Origin: Lachnospiraceae bacterium
GTDB lineage: Bacteria; Bacillota; Clostridia; Lachnospirales; Lachnospiraceae
Direction of reading: 5' to 3'
NCBI GenBank assembly: GCA_017437785.1
Contig: JAFRXH010000003.1
Span: 53,394 to 117,393, forward strand
Length of the DNA stretch: 64,000 bases
Shown piece by piece: positions 53,161 to 62,182 of this stretch. The translations under genes and the position numbers were made by a program. Under the pieces are notes generated by a model. The model searched no databases, was not told the DNA's origin, and saw only the letters and a program-made list of their open reading frames with translations. The first letter of the stretch is position 1. The number at the start of each line of letters is the position of its first letter.

Positions 53161-54096
53161 TTACTGTAATTTATCCCTGTTCTCAAGAGCGGCCTGCATA
53201 CGCTTGTACAGCTCCTGAGGCGCATTATAGCCCATCTTCTTAAGACGGTAGTTAACGGCTGCAGACTCGCAGATGAGCGCCGTATTACGTCCGGGACGGA
53301 TGGGTATGTTATGGCATACCACCTTATTGCCCAGGTATTCGGTATATTCCTCTTCCATGCCCACGCGGTCGTAATCCTGATCCTTCGACCACTCGGAAAG
53401 ACGTATCACCAGGTTGATCTCCTGGTCTTCCTTTACGCTCTGTACACCAAAGAGCATCTTAACATCAACTATACCGATACCTCGTATCTCTATGAAATGC
53501 TTTGTTACTGCAGGTGCGGTACCTATCAGTGTTTCCTCGGACACCTTACGGATCTCCACCACATCATCGGTTACCAGACGATGTCCGCGCTTGATAAGTT
53601 CCAGAGCACATTCGCTCTTACCTATACCGCTCTCACCGGTGATCAGTACGCCTTCACCGAATATATCCACCAGCACGCCGTGCACTGTCATGCAGGGAGC
53701 CAGCTTGGCATTAAGCCATCTGATGACCTCTGCCATGAACACCGAGGTGCCCTTTGAAGTCGATAACAGCGGAACACCATGCTCGATAGCGATCTGCTTA
53801 AACAGCGGATCGGGCTGCAGATCCCTGCAGAATACGAAGGCGGGAGTGGACTTGGAAAGCACCATTTCGTAACGCTCCCTCTTATCCTCTTCCTTCATCT
53901 GTTCCATATATGAATATTCAACAAATCCCACTATCTGCAGACGGGTAGCATCATAATGCTCAAGGTATCCGGTCAGCTGGATCGCCGGGCGGTTGATATC
54001 CGGCTGTGTTATGCGGATATCCTTGATGTCTATCTCATCCGTAAGGTTCGTGAGCTTCTGCTTATCTATAAGACGCTGCAGACTGATACTTGCCAT
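53161..54096 (-). CDS. hprK: HPr(Ser) kinase/phosphorylase
   Basis: 311 aa from ATG 54096, which follows AAAGGAGG; the open frame runs 7 codons further up. Walker A GESGIGKSECALEL, then the HprK signature around EIRGIGIVDVKMLFG and the C-terminal loop IPIRPGRNTALICESAAVN. It phosphorylates and dephosphorylates the regulatory serine of HPr and, in B. subtilis, of Crh. The only HPr-like protein in the window is the His-less one at 47844. Its own promoter lies at 54129-54157. Confidence 0.97.
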   Translation of the reverse strand: MASISLQRLIDKQKLTNLTDEIDIKDIRITQPDINRPAIQLTGYLEHYDATRLQIVGFVEYSYMEQMKEEDKRERYEMVLSKSTPAFVFCRDLQPDPLFKQIAIEHGVPLLSTSKGTSVFMAEVIRWLNAKLAPCMTVHGVLVDIFGEGVLITGESGIGKSECALELIKRGHRLVTDDVVEIRKVSEETLIGTAPAVTKHFIEIRGIGIVDVKMLFGVQSVKEDQEINLVIRLSEWSKDQDYDRVGMEEEYTEYLGNKVVCHNIPIRPGRNTALICESAAVNYRLKKMGYNAPQELYKRMQAALENRDKLQ

Positions 54097-54128
54097 GGGT
54101 AGTCCTCCTTTGAACACATTTGGGGTAT

Positions 54129-54157
54129 ATTATACTTCTATTTCGGATTATTTACAA
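54129..54157 (-). promoter_or_regulatory. Promoter of hprK
   Basis: TTGTAA (54152-54157), 17 nt, TATAAT (54129-54134), with the hprK start 33 nt further on. Confidence 0.78.
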
Positions 54158-54235
54158 CCACAACACTATGGGGGTCCCGGCACCGGACGCGTCTGTTTAT
54201 AGTATTGCCGCCTCTCCCCGGGGGGATCTTCATTA

Positions 54236-54527
54236 AGGCCCCGGCTCCCCGGGACTTTCACCACGGCGTATCGCAGCCGTGTACGGTCACGGACACGACC
54301 GATTCCGTCGCTAAGAGGCTCCATGAACCTGCCCAAGTGCTACTAAACCGTCCGAAACCGGTCGATATTCGGCATCCCTGCCTCATATCGCCCTTGCTCA
54401 GCCATCCGGGCTTCGCATTTCTGGTGTATGCAGCAGCTTCAGGAGCCTCTAAGCTCCTCCATAGGCGGTCCGTGATCCGCACCCGGCTGCTGTTACGCCT
54501 TGATAAAGTACCTGTAAGCCGGGGCCT
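54236..54527 (+). repeat. Long structured repeat, copy 1 (candidate ncRNA or palindromic mobile element)
   Basis: About 290 nt folding into one long multi-helix hairpin. Nested perfect helices: AGGCCCCGGCT (54236-54246) with 54517-54527; ACTTT (54254-54258) with 54505-54509; GGCGTA (54265-54270) with 54494-54499; GCAGCCG (54273-54279) with 54484-54490; CACGGAC (54288-54294) with 54468-54474. Then comes the core helix GCTAAGAGGCTCC (54310-54322) with 54442-54454, which has a central A.A mismatch. The right edge is 2 nt from the uvrC stop. The core (54302-54463) is almost identical to inverted copy 3. No protein is encoded. The stretch 54158-54235 shows nothing recognisable. Confidence 0.75.
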
Positions 54528-54529
54528 GA

Positions 54530-56389
54530 TCAATCATGAAAGAATTTATATATATCCTCGGCTGAGTTTCTGGGAAGGCCTGCCTTATTTATAAGGTCCT
54601 CCACGCTCGCGTTCTTGATCTCATCGAGGGAGGAGAACGCCTTCATCAGGGCTTTACGGCGGGCCGGACCCACGCCGGGTATATCATCCAGCACGGAATG
54701 GGTCTGCTCTTTGGTGCGCAGCGAGCGGTGATATTCGATCGCAAAGCGGTGCACCTCATCCTGGATGCGGGTCAGCAGCTTGAAGGCTTCGCTGCCGGTA
54801 TCGATCGGCAGCTCCACATTATTGAAATACAGGCCTCTGGTGCGGTGATGATCGTCCTTTACCATACCACAGACAGGGATATCAAGCCCCAGTTCGCCAA
54901 GCACCTCAAGTGCGATGTTCACCTGCCCCCTTCCGCCGTCCATCAGGATGATATCCGGAAATACATCAAAATGGCCGTTTTCGGCCCCGTCTTCTTTCTC
55001 TTTCAAGCCGTGGATAAAGCGGCGGCTCAATACCTCCCTCATGCTGGCATAATCGTCGGGACCGCTCACGGTCTTTATCCTGAACTTCCTGTAATCGCTG
55101 CGCTTGGGCTTGCCTTTGTCATATACCACCATAGAGCCCACGTTCTCAAAACCGGAAGTGTTTGATATATCGTAGGATTCCATGCGGTTTAAGCCCTTCA
55201 TTCCCAGTATGGCCTCCAGCTCCCTGACAGCGCCTATGGTCCGGCCTTCCTCTTTCTTGATCTTCTCCTTATCCTGGGTAAGGGCGATCGCGGCGTTGGA
55301 GGCTGCCAGCTCTACCAGTTTCTCCTTCTGGCCCTTCTGCGGTGCCAGCAGATATACCCTGCTGCCGCGCTTTGCACTGAGCCACTGCTCTATCAGCTCC
55401 TTTTCGGAGCTTTCTTCCTGCATCATTATCTGCCTGGGGATAAAAGGCGTGCCCGCATAAAACTGCTTTACAAAGCTGGTCAGAATGCTTTCGCTGCTCT
55501 CACTCTCACTGTGCTTCATATAGAAGTGCTCGCGCCCTACCATACGGCCGGCACGGACAAAGAATACCTGGACCACCGCATCTTCCTCATCACGGGCAAG
55601 TGCCACTATATCCTTATCTTCCTGGTTCATATCCTCGATCTTCTGCTTCTGCGCTATGCTCTGCACATGCTCCAGCAGATCGCGGTAACGGGCGGCCTCC
55701 TCAAACTCGAGCTTTTCGGAAGCTTCCTGCATGCGCATCTTAAGCTCCTTTATGACAGGGGCATAGTCTCCGCCCAGAAAAGCCATGGCCTTATCCAGCC
55801 GCTCCTTATACGCCTCCCTGCTCACCTTGCCCTCTATGCAGGGGCCGCAGCACTGGCCTATATGATAGTTGAGACAGGGCCGCTCACGGCCTATTTCCTT
55901 TGGAAGCGAACGATTGCAGTCCCTTAAACCGTACAGCTTGTTGATCAGGTCTATGGTCTCCCTTACGGAGTAGGCGCTGGTAAAAGGTCCGAAATACCGG
56001 GCCTTATCCTTCTTCATGAGCCTTGTCAGGAATATGCGCGGATAAGCCTCGTTCACGGTGACCTTTATATACGGATAGGTCTTATCGTCACGCAGCATCG
56101 TGTTGTACCTGGGACGGTGTTCCTTTATCAGGTCGTTTTCCAGTACCAGGGCTTCCAGCTCACTGTCGGTCACGATGTATTCAAAGCGGTCTATCAGGCT
56201 CACCATGCGGTCTATCTTGGGTCCGCGCCCGATATTTGCACGAAAATAAGACCGCACCCGGTTGTACAGGTTAACGGCCTTACCCACATAGATTATCGTA
56301 TCGTTTTTATCCCGCATCAGGTATACTCCCGGGCGGGTGGGGAGCTTTTTGAGCTCCTCACTTACGTTGAAAGTCTTTTCTTCCGACAT
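54530..56389 (-). CDS. uvrC: Excinuclease ABC subunit C
   Basis: 619 aa. GIY-YIG nuclease at the N-terminus ([27 protein letters not shown]), UVR motif about residue 205-235 ([23 protein letters not shown]), RNase H-like nuclease ([26 protein letters not shown]) and a C-terminal helix-hairpin-helix ([19 protein letters not shown]). It makes both incisions in nucleotide excision repair. It starts 4 nt after the ftsH stop, so the two share a transcript. Confidence 0.98.
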   Translation of the reverse strand: MSEEKTFNVSEELKKLPTRPGVYLMRDKNDTIIYVGKAVNLYNRVRSYFRANIGRGPKIDRMVSLIDRFEYIVTDSELEALVLENDLIKEHRPRYNTMLRDDKTYPYIKVTVNEAYPRIFLTRLMKKDKARYFGPFTSAYSVRETIDLINKLYGLRDCNRSLPKEIGRERPCLNYHIGQCCGPCIEGKVSREAYKERLDKAMAFLGGDYAPVIKELKMRMQEASEKLEFEEAARYRDLLEHVQSIAQKQKIEDMNQEDKDIVALARDEEDAVVQVFFVRAGRMVGREHFYMKHSESESSESILTSFVKQFYAGTPFIPRQIMMQEESSEKELIEQWLSAKRGSRVYLLAPQKGQKEKLVELAASNAAIALTQDKEKIKKEEGRTIGAVRELEAILGMKGLNRMESYDISNTSGFENVGSMVVYDKGKPKRSDYRKFRIKTVSGPDDYASMREVLSRRFIHGLKEKEDGAENGHFDVFPDIILMDGGRGQVNIALEVLGELGLDIPVCGMVKDDHHRTRGLYFNNVELPIDTGSEAFKLLTRIQDEVHRFAIEYHRSLRTKEQTHSVLDDIPGVGPARRKALMKAFSSLDEIKNASVEDLINKAGLPRNSAEDIYKFFHD

Positions 56390-56392
56390 AGC

Positions 56393-58750
56393 TTAAACAC
56401 TGCCGTTGTCATCATTATCGCCGGGCTGTCTGTATGCACGCTTTTTAAACTCCTCGGCAAAGGCGGATGATGTGCTCTCAGTCTTATCCGCAGCTGCGTC
56501 TTCAGACTTTTTAGCCTCCGTCATGGCGTCGGATGCGGGAGCAGAGGGTCCAAGGTCTGCTTCGCTGTGATAAGGATCACTTTCCGCTGCCTCATTGCCT
56601 GCATCGGTTATGCTTACTGCCGCGCTGCCTCCGGCTTGGGGTGCTGTCTCCGCGGCAGTTTGTGCAGGAGCAGATACGCCCATCGCCTGCGCCACCTCGG
56701 GAGATACCTTCTTTTCCGGCTTCTCGCGTCCGCGGGTCACGGATATTATCTCCTTGCCATCCTCGGTGAACTTAGGCTCCTCGGATTCATTATTTAAGAT
56801 CACGCCGGCACGGTCGCTGCCCTCTTCCTTCGAAGGCATGGGCAGTCCCTTCTCACGGCAGTAGATCTCCATGAACTCATGACCGGAGATGGTCTCCTTC
56901 TCGCACAGATAATCAGCTATCTTGTTAAGGATCTCGCGGTTCTCGCTCAGCATCCTCTTTGCTTCTTCGTAGCTGTTGCGGATGAGGGTCTTTACTTCCT
57001 CATCGACCTGCGCTGCAGTCTCATCGGCACAGTTCGATACGGTGCTGCGGTTTAAGTATTCGTCCTGAACGGTCTCCAGTCCCATCATACCGAAGGCGCT
57101 GCTCATACCGAAACGTGTGACCATGGCACGTGCTATACGTGTAGCCTTCTCTATATCATTTGCCGCACCGGTGGTAACGGTATCAAATACGATATCCTCT
57201 GCGGCACGACCGCCTAAGAGGCTTACCAGCTCGGAACGCAGCTCTTTCTCGGTCTGCATGAACTTCTCTTCCTCGGGATAGCTTAACACGTAACCCAGGG
57301 TTCCCATGGTACGGGGGATGATCGTTATCTTCTGTACGGGTTCCGCATTCTTCATCAGCGCGGAGATAAGGGCGTGGCCGGTCTCGTGATAACTGACTAT
57401 CCTGCGTTCCTGCTTTGAAAGTACACGGTCCTTCTTTTCCTTACCAACACTCACCAGTTCCACTGCATCCAGAAGGTCTTTCTGGCTCACATATTCGCGG
57501 CCCCTCTTAACAGCCAGGATGGCAGCTTCGTTTATCATATTGGCCAGGTCGGCACCTACGGCGCCTACCGTTGCCAGACCTATCTCATCCAGGTTAACGG
57601 TCTGATCCATAAGCACATCCTTTGAATGTACCTTGAGGATCTCTACACGTCCCTTAAGATCGGGCTCTTCCACGATGACACGTCTGTCGAAACGTCCGGG
57701 ACGCAGCAGCGCCTTATCAAGGATCTCCGGTCTGTTGGTAGCTGCCAGGAGTATGATACCCTTCTTGGCATCAAAACCGTCCATCTCGGAAAGCAGCTGG
57801 TTAAGTGTCTGCTCACGCTCGTCATTGCCGCCGCCGTAACGCGATTCCCTGCTGCGGCCTATAGCATCGATCTCGTCTATGAATATGATACAGGGCGCGC
57901 TCTTTTCCGCTTCCTTGAACAGATCCCTTACACGGCTGGCACCCACGCCGACATACATCTCTACGAAATCCGATCCCGCCAGTGAGAAGAAAGGCACACC
58001 GGCTTCACCGGCTACCGCCTTTGCCAGCAGTGTCTTACCTGTTCCGGGAGGGCCCACCAGAAGAGCACCCTTGGGGATCTTTGCACCTATCTTTGAATAC
58101 TTTAAAGGATTATGAAGGAAGTCAACTATCTCGACTAAGGATTCCTTCGCCTCGTCTTCACCGGCCACATCTTTAAAGGTGATCCCTGTCTCCTTGCCGC
58201 CGTACATCTTGGCGTTACTCTTTCCTACGCCGAATATACCGCCTCCGCTCTTATCCATGCGCCTGAAAAGGAAGCCCATGAATATCCACAAAAGCGCTAT
58301 GGGCACCACATATGTGAGGATGAAGCTTAAGATCATGCTGCGTCCGTCCTCGATGGTGCTCTTTACCTCGATGCCCGCATCGAGCATACGGCTGGTCACC
58401 GTGGTCACATCTTCCGCAAGACCGGTATAGTAGGTACGTCCGGGCATACCCTCCTGCGCACCCTTGATCTCAAGATTGATATGATCGCCGTCGATCACCA
58501 CCATCTGGATCTTATTGGCCGATACCATGCTTAGGAATTCATTATAGGTGATCTCCTCTGCAGTAGCCGATCCGCGTCCCACGATGTAGCTGATGATAAG
58601 CAGCGCTATAAGCGTTACGATTATAAAGGCCATTATATTGGGGCCTTTACTGCCGTTGCTGCCGTTACTTCCGTTGTTGTTTCCGTTATTACCGCCACCC
58701 CCGTAATTATCGGGGCCTTCGCCCTGAGGGCCATTATTATATTCCTGCAT
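56393..58750 (-). CDS. ftsH: ATP-dependent zinc metalloprotease FtsH
   Basis: 785 aa, longer than the usual ~640. A 35-residue Gly/Asn-rich N-terminus precedes TM1 ([19 protein letters not shown]). A periplasmic-type domain and TM2 (IVPIALLW region) follow, then the AAA module (Walker A GPPGTGKT, Walker [21 protein letters not shown]) and the zinc site HETGH. After about residue 650 comes a disordered Ala/Glu/Ser tail of ~130 residues. It degrades membrane and regulatory proteins. First gene of the ftsH-uvrC operon; promoter at 58877-58905. Confidence 0.97.
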   Translation of the reverse strand: MQEYNNGPQGEGPDNYGGGGNNGNNNGSNGSNGSKGPNIMAFIIVTLIALLIISYIVGRGSATAEEITYNEFLSMVSANKIQMVVIDGDHINLEIKGAQEGMPGRTYYTGLAEDVTTVTSRMLDAGIEVKSTIEDGRSMILSFILTYVVPIALLWIFMGFLFRRMDKSGGGIFGVGKSNAKMYGGKETGITFKDVAGEDEAKESLVEIVDFLHNPLKYSKIGAKIPKGALLVGPPGTGKTLLAKAVAGEAGVPFFSLAGSDFVEMYVGVGASRVRDLFKEAEKSAPCIIFIDEIDAIGRSRESRYGGGNDEREQTLNQLLSEMDGFDAKKGIILLAATNRPEILDKALLRPGRFDRRVIVEEPDLKGRVEILKVHSKDVLMDQTVNLDEIGLATVGAVGADLANMINEAAILAVKRGREYVSQKDLLDAVELVSVGKEKKDRVLSKQERRIVSYHETGHALISALMKNAEPVQKITIIPRTMGTLGYVLSYPEEEKFMQTEKELRSELVSLLGGRAAEDIVFDTVTTGAANDIEKATRIARAMVTRFGMSSAFGMMGLETVQDEYLNRSTVSNCADETAAQVDEEVKTLIRNSYEEAKRMLSENREILNKIADYLCEKETISGHEFMEIYCREKGLPMPSKEEGSDRAGVILNNESEEPKFTEDGKEIISVTRGREKPEKKVSPEVAQAMGVSAPAQTAAETAPQAGGSAAVSITDAGNEAAESDPYHSEADLGPSAPASDAMTEAKKSEDAAADKTESTSSAFAEEFKKRAYRQPGDNDDNGSV

Positions 58751-58801
58751 ATTTTCTCCTTATTTAAGATCCCGGTACAACACATTCAGGATGCCATTAC
58801 A

Positions 58802-58862
58802 TTTTGTCATCCTGAGGGCACCATCTTCTCCGTCATCCGGAGGGCGAAGCCCGAAGGATCTT
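58802..58862. repeat. Short palindromic repeat in the ftsH leader
   Basis: GTCATCC...GGATGAC-type arms with an inner CTCCGTCATCCGGAGG hairpin and a GAAGGATCTT end, related to the units at 7171-7219. It lies inside the predicted ftsH 5' leader (promoter at 58877-58905). Confidence 0.45.
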
Positions 58863-58876
58863 AAGACACAGACTAG

Positions 58877-58905
58877 ATTTTATCACATTTACACATATAT
58901 ATCAA
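58877..58905 (-). promoter_or_regulatory. Promoter of the ftsH-uvrC operon
   Basis: TTGATA (58900-58905), 17 nt, TAAAAT (58877-58882). The leader to ATG 58750 is about 120 nt and contains the palindromic repeat. Confidence 0.75.
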
Positions 58906-58988
58906 AGAATTATTGTCTTATTCACAAAATCTACACCGTTTTCCGGCCGCGGGCACCTCCATCCCCTGCCGGCATATATCTTAAGGTC

Positions 58989-59273
58989 TGCCACCGGTGG
59001 CAAGCCTGTATCATGCCTCTGTGGTAACGGACATATGAGAAGGGTGCGGATTCCGTCGCTAAGCAGCTCTAAGAAACTTCCCCACATATCGATAACGGTC
59101 CGGGCACGGGGAACATTCGCCATCCCTGGCTCATGATCCCCTTGAACGGCATCCATGCCGTTCATCCCGTCGTGGCTTAGAAGTTTCCAGAGCCGCTAAG
59201 CTCCTACATATGCACCCGTGCTCATACGCCCGTCACCACAGACGTAATACGGGTAAATATGCCACCGGTGGCA
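58989..59273 (+). repeat. Long structured repeat, copy 2
   Basis: Same orientation as copy 1. Helices: TGCCACCGGTGGCA (58989-59002) with the same palindrome at 59260-59273; TCTGTGGTAACGG (59018-59030) with 59230-59242 (12 of 13 pairs); ATGAG (59035-59039) with 59221-59225; GGGTGC (59042-59047) with 59212-59217; core GCTAAGCAGCTCT (59058-59070) with 59189-59201, again with the central A.A mismatch; GAAACTTC (59073-59080) with 59180-59187; apical hairpin GAACGGC/GCCGTTC (59144-59163). The core diverges from copies 1 and 3 in sequence but keeps the pairing and the CATCCCTG and CCCTTG segments. Confidence 0.75.
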
Positions 59274-59556
59274 GGCCCTGTCGATCCTCTGTCTGCAGCC
59301 GGCAGAATACATGTGAGGGCGGGTGCATATGGAGGAGCTTAGAGGATCCTGAAGCTGCTCCATTCACCAGAAATGCGAAGCCCGGATGGCTGAGCAAGGG
59401 AGATATGAGGCAGGGATGCCGAATATCGACCGGTTTCGGACGGTTTAGTTACACCCCGGCAGGTTCATGGAGCCTCTTAGCGACGGAATCCGCACCCGGA
59501 CCACATGTATGCTGCCGGATGCAGGTACATGCTCTGCAACCCTGCCACCGGGTGGC
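59261..59556 (-). repeat. Long structured repeat, copy 3 (inverted)
   Basis: Inverted relative to copies 1 and 2. Helices: GCCACCGGTGGCAGG (59261-59275) with 59541-59556 (one extra G); CTGCA (59293-59297) with 59520-59524; CCGGCAG (59299-59305) with 59512-59518; ATACATGTG (59307-59315) with 59502-59510; GGGTGC (59321-59326) with 59492-59497; core 59337-59349 with 59469-59481. The core differs from copy 1 at only about nine of ~160 positions, while the arms are unrelated to those of copy 1. Its outer left arm is also the outer right arm of copy 2, so these two folds compete. The remaining 59557-59601 shows nothing else. Confidence 0.75.
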
Positions 59557-59601
59557 GGGGCACAGCAATTCAGCCTGCGGTGTGCGGGCGGGATACGGGT
59601 T

Positions 59602-60696
59602 CTAGTACCAGCCGTCGGAGTATAGGAAGTCCCAGTTGCCCTCGGTGGTGAGCCTGTCCTCGAAGTCAAGGATGATGCTGCGGAGAATGTCGATCTCGTC
59701 ATCTACGGTGTCTGCGGTGATGATGCGGTCCCCATTGATGACGGATGCCGCCTGCAGCGCATTGATCTGCGCATCGGCATGGCAGTAATCGCAATAGTGC
59801 GAAAGATCACAGACAGCGCCGGCCGAATTGAACACGCCGCTGTAGAATGTCACGTTATCGTATCGATCCAGGCGCTCCACCGCATTCTTCCAGGCTGCGA
59901 AGTAACGCTCCATATTCCCGCTGCGGTAATGTATATCCCACCACAGGATGCCCGCCACAGTGAAAAAGAACCTGTACTCTGTTTCAGGATGCGCCGCTAC
60001 CAGCGCTTCCACCATATCCATGTTGGCATTGATCCTTCTTACGAAGTCCTCCCCGTCGATACTGTTCATCCTGTGGATATCACCCTCAGGCTGATGGGTG
60101 GCCAGCGCCTGCTGCGCACCGAACACAGACTGCGAAGCAAATTCGTATGCCAGGCCCTGATCGTAATCCGAATGTGCGGACATGGCTATCATATTGGGGA
60201 TCTCCTTAAAGATCACGTCCATGCTCCATAAGTAGTTCACATCGTTAAGGGGATTTTTGTCCCTCATATAATATACCTGTTCCTGGTCGGGCACTTCATC
60301 CGGCTCGTAACAGATCTGGTCGGGATCCAGGCCCCAGAAGACGTATTTTATGTCGTTGTATCGGTACGCCTTGTCAAGGTAATAACACAACGTGGAACAT
60401 TTGGCGCCGGATACCACAGCCTTTAAGGTACTGCAGCCAAAGGCCCGGTCAAAATCGCTGCTGTTTATGTTCATCGTAACGGATGAACCCAGCATCAGGG
60501 CGTCGTGATCCAGATGCTCCACAGCGCCGTTTAACTGGTATTCCTTTTTGGTGTAAATGGCTTTAAGGGGAGATATAGGCGCATGGTAATGGAAATACGG
60601 GTCAAAAACAATGACCAGCACAGCTGCCGCAAACAAAAGCAGCGCCGTCAGGATACCAAATCCCTTTATGAACTTTTTACATTCTTTTTCGCTCAT
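59602..60696 (-). CDS. SGNH/AlgJ-DltD-like partner of the MBOAT acyltransferase
   Basis: 364 aa. A membrane anchor at residues about 13-31 is followed by an extracytoplasmic domain. HLDHDALMLGSSVTMNIN holds a GSS nucleophile motif, and DLSHYCDYCHADAQINAL near the C-terminus holds the expected Asp/His. This matches the anchored SGNH-like proteins that pair with MBOAT enzymes in O-acylation of exopolysaccharide or teichoic acid. It follows the MBOAT gene after 5 nt. The exact family was not recognised with certainty. Confidence 0.75.
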   Translation of the reverse strand: MSEKECKKFIKGFGILTALLLFAAAVLVIVFDPYFHYHAPISPLKAIYTKKEYQLNGAVEHLDHDALMLGSSVTMNINSSDFDRAFGCSTLKAVVSGAKCSTLCYYLDKAYRYNDIKYVFWGLDPDQICYEPDEVPDQEQVYYMRDKNPLNDVNYLWSMDVIFKEIPNMIAMSAHSDYDQGLAYEFASQSVFGAQQALATHQPEGDIHRMNSIDGEDFVRRINANMDMVEALVAAHPETEYRFFFTVAGILWWDIHYRSGNMERYFAAWKNAVERLDRYDNVTFYSGVFNSAGAVCDLSHYCDYCHADAQINALQAASVINGDRIITADTVDDEIDILRSIILDFEDRLTTEGNWDFLYSDGWY

Positions 60697-60701
60697 GTCC
60701 T

Positions 60702-62177
60702 TTAAAAATTCGAATATAAGAATACTATCACCTTCGACAGCGATATGACGCTGAAGAAGAATAAAAGCGACAATGCTATCACGGTACGCTTCCTGTATCT
60801 GAGGGAATCCGCCCTTTCATAGGCGCTCTTTCCAAGCCCGGAAAGGGCCGCGATCAAAAGGCCCAATGCCATAAAGCCAAGATACAGGGCATTATGCATG
60901 CCCTCTCCGCCCAGCTTCTTTGCCAGCACATCGGGTATGTATAAAAGGGCGCTGTCCGCCTTAAAGGCCAGTTCCAAAAGCTTTCCTTCCGAAGTAAGAC
61001 CAAAGAGCTTCTTAAAGAAAAGCGGCAGGTCGCTTAAAGAATTGACCCTGAAGAGCACCCAGGAGAGATTTATCAGTATAAAAGTACACAGCCACTTTAT
61101 CCCGCTGCCGATGCGGCTTTTCTCAAGGCGTTCCAGAGGCTTTGCAAAGATATCCTCAAGCACCAGCATCAGGCCGTGAAAACAGCCCCAGATCACGAAG
61201 TTCCACGCAGCGCCGTGCCAGAGTCCGCTCAGCATAAATATGATAAAGGTGTTCAGTTCCTTTCTGAACCTGCCCTTCCTGCTGCCGCCCAGCGGAAAAT
61301 ACACATATTCACGGAAGAAACCGCTTAAGGTGATATGCCAGCGGCGCCAGAATTCCCTTATGCTCTTTGACTTGTAGGGCAGATTAAAGTTAAGCGGCAG
61401 ATCCACGTTGAACATCCGGCCCAGACCTATGGCCATATCGCAATAACCGGAGAAATCGTAGTACAGCTGGAAAGTGTAGCACAGCATCACCGCTGCAGCA
61501 GCCGGCGTATCCAGCCATGCCACGTTATCAAAACCGTGATCGGCATAGCGTGACAGCGTATCGGCTATCAGCACTTTCTTTGAGAGTCCCAGAACAAAGA
61601 GCATCAGGCCCTTACTGAAAGAGACATAGTCAAAGTGCTTCTTTTTCTCATCCTTAAACTGCGGCACCAGATCGCTGTGCTTGACGATCGGGCCGGCCAC
61701 CAGCTGGGGAAAGAAAGTTACAAAGCCCATGTAATCCAGCAGATCGTAATGCCCGGCCTTATCCGTCATACGGTCCGCTATGTAGGATATCTGCTGGAAG
61801 GTGTAGAAGCTGATACCCATGGGCAGCGCTATATGTTTAAGCGCCCAGTCCGTACTAAACAGCGCATTCACATTGCTCACAAAAAAGTCGTAATACTTAA
61901 AATAAAAAAGAAGACCCAGGTCAAAGACGATGCCTGTGATACCAAACAGCTTCTTTTTCCCTGTTTTCTTAATGAGCAGGCTGCAGATATGATTGCCGGC
62001 CACACTGGCCGCTATCAGGCAGAATAAGAAAATATTGCCCCAGGAATAAAAGACCAGAGATGCAAATACCACCCAGGCAAGCGCCGGGCGGTATTTCTTG
62101 AAATGATTCAGTGTATGATAGCCCACTAAAGCAAAGGGCACAAGTAAAAATATGAAAATGTAGGAGTTAAAATACAT
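60702..62177 (-). CDS. MBOAT-family O-acyltransferase (AlgI/DltB type)
   Basis: 491 aa with about eleven membrane segments. The family core is present: QISYIADRMTDKAGHYDLLDYMGFVTFFPQLVAGPIVKHSDLVPQ, FQLYYDFSGYCDMAIGLGRMF, REFWRRWHITLSGFFREYVYFPLGG, and LSGLWHGAAWNFVIWGCFHG with the two catalytic-site His. It carries acyl groups across the membrane for transfer to a surface polymer, together with the SGNH protein downstream. Confidence 0.93.
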   Translation of the reverse strand: MYFNSYIFIFLLVPFALVGYHTLNHFKKYRPALAWVVFASLVFYSWGNIFLFCLIAASVAGNHICSLLIKKTGKKKLFGITGIVFDLGLLFYFKYYDFFVSNVNALFSTDWALKHIALPMGISFYTFQQISYIADRMTDKAGHYDLLDYMGFVTFFPQLVAGPIVKHSDLVPQFKDEKKKHFDYVSFSKGLMLFVLGLSKKVLIADTLSRYADHGFDNVAWLDTPAAAAVMLCYTFQLYYDFSGYCDMAIGLGRMFNVDLPLNFNLPYKSKSIREFWRRWHITLSGFFREYVYFPLGGSRKGRFRKELNTFIIFMLSGLWHGAAWNFVIWGCFHGLMLVLEDIFAKPLERLEKSRIGSGIKWLCTFILINLSWVLFRVNSLSDLPLFFKKLFGLTSEGKLLELAFKADSALLYIPDVLAKKLGGEGMHNALYLGFMALGLLIAALSGLGKSAYERADSLRYRKRTVIALSLLFFFSVISLSKVIVFLYSNF

Positions 62178-62182
62178 TACGC

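Noticed and set aside
54236-54527. Group II intron fragment (a GTGAAAGTCC string occurs on the minus strand of copy 1)
   Set aside because: No domain V hairpin, no 5' GTGYG boundary and no reverse transcriptase; the other copies lack the string.
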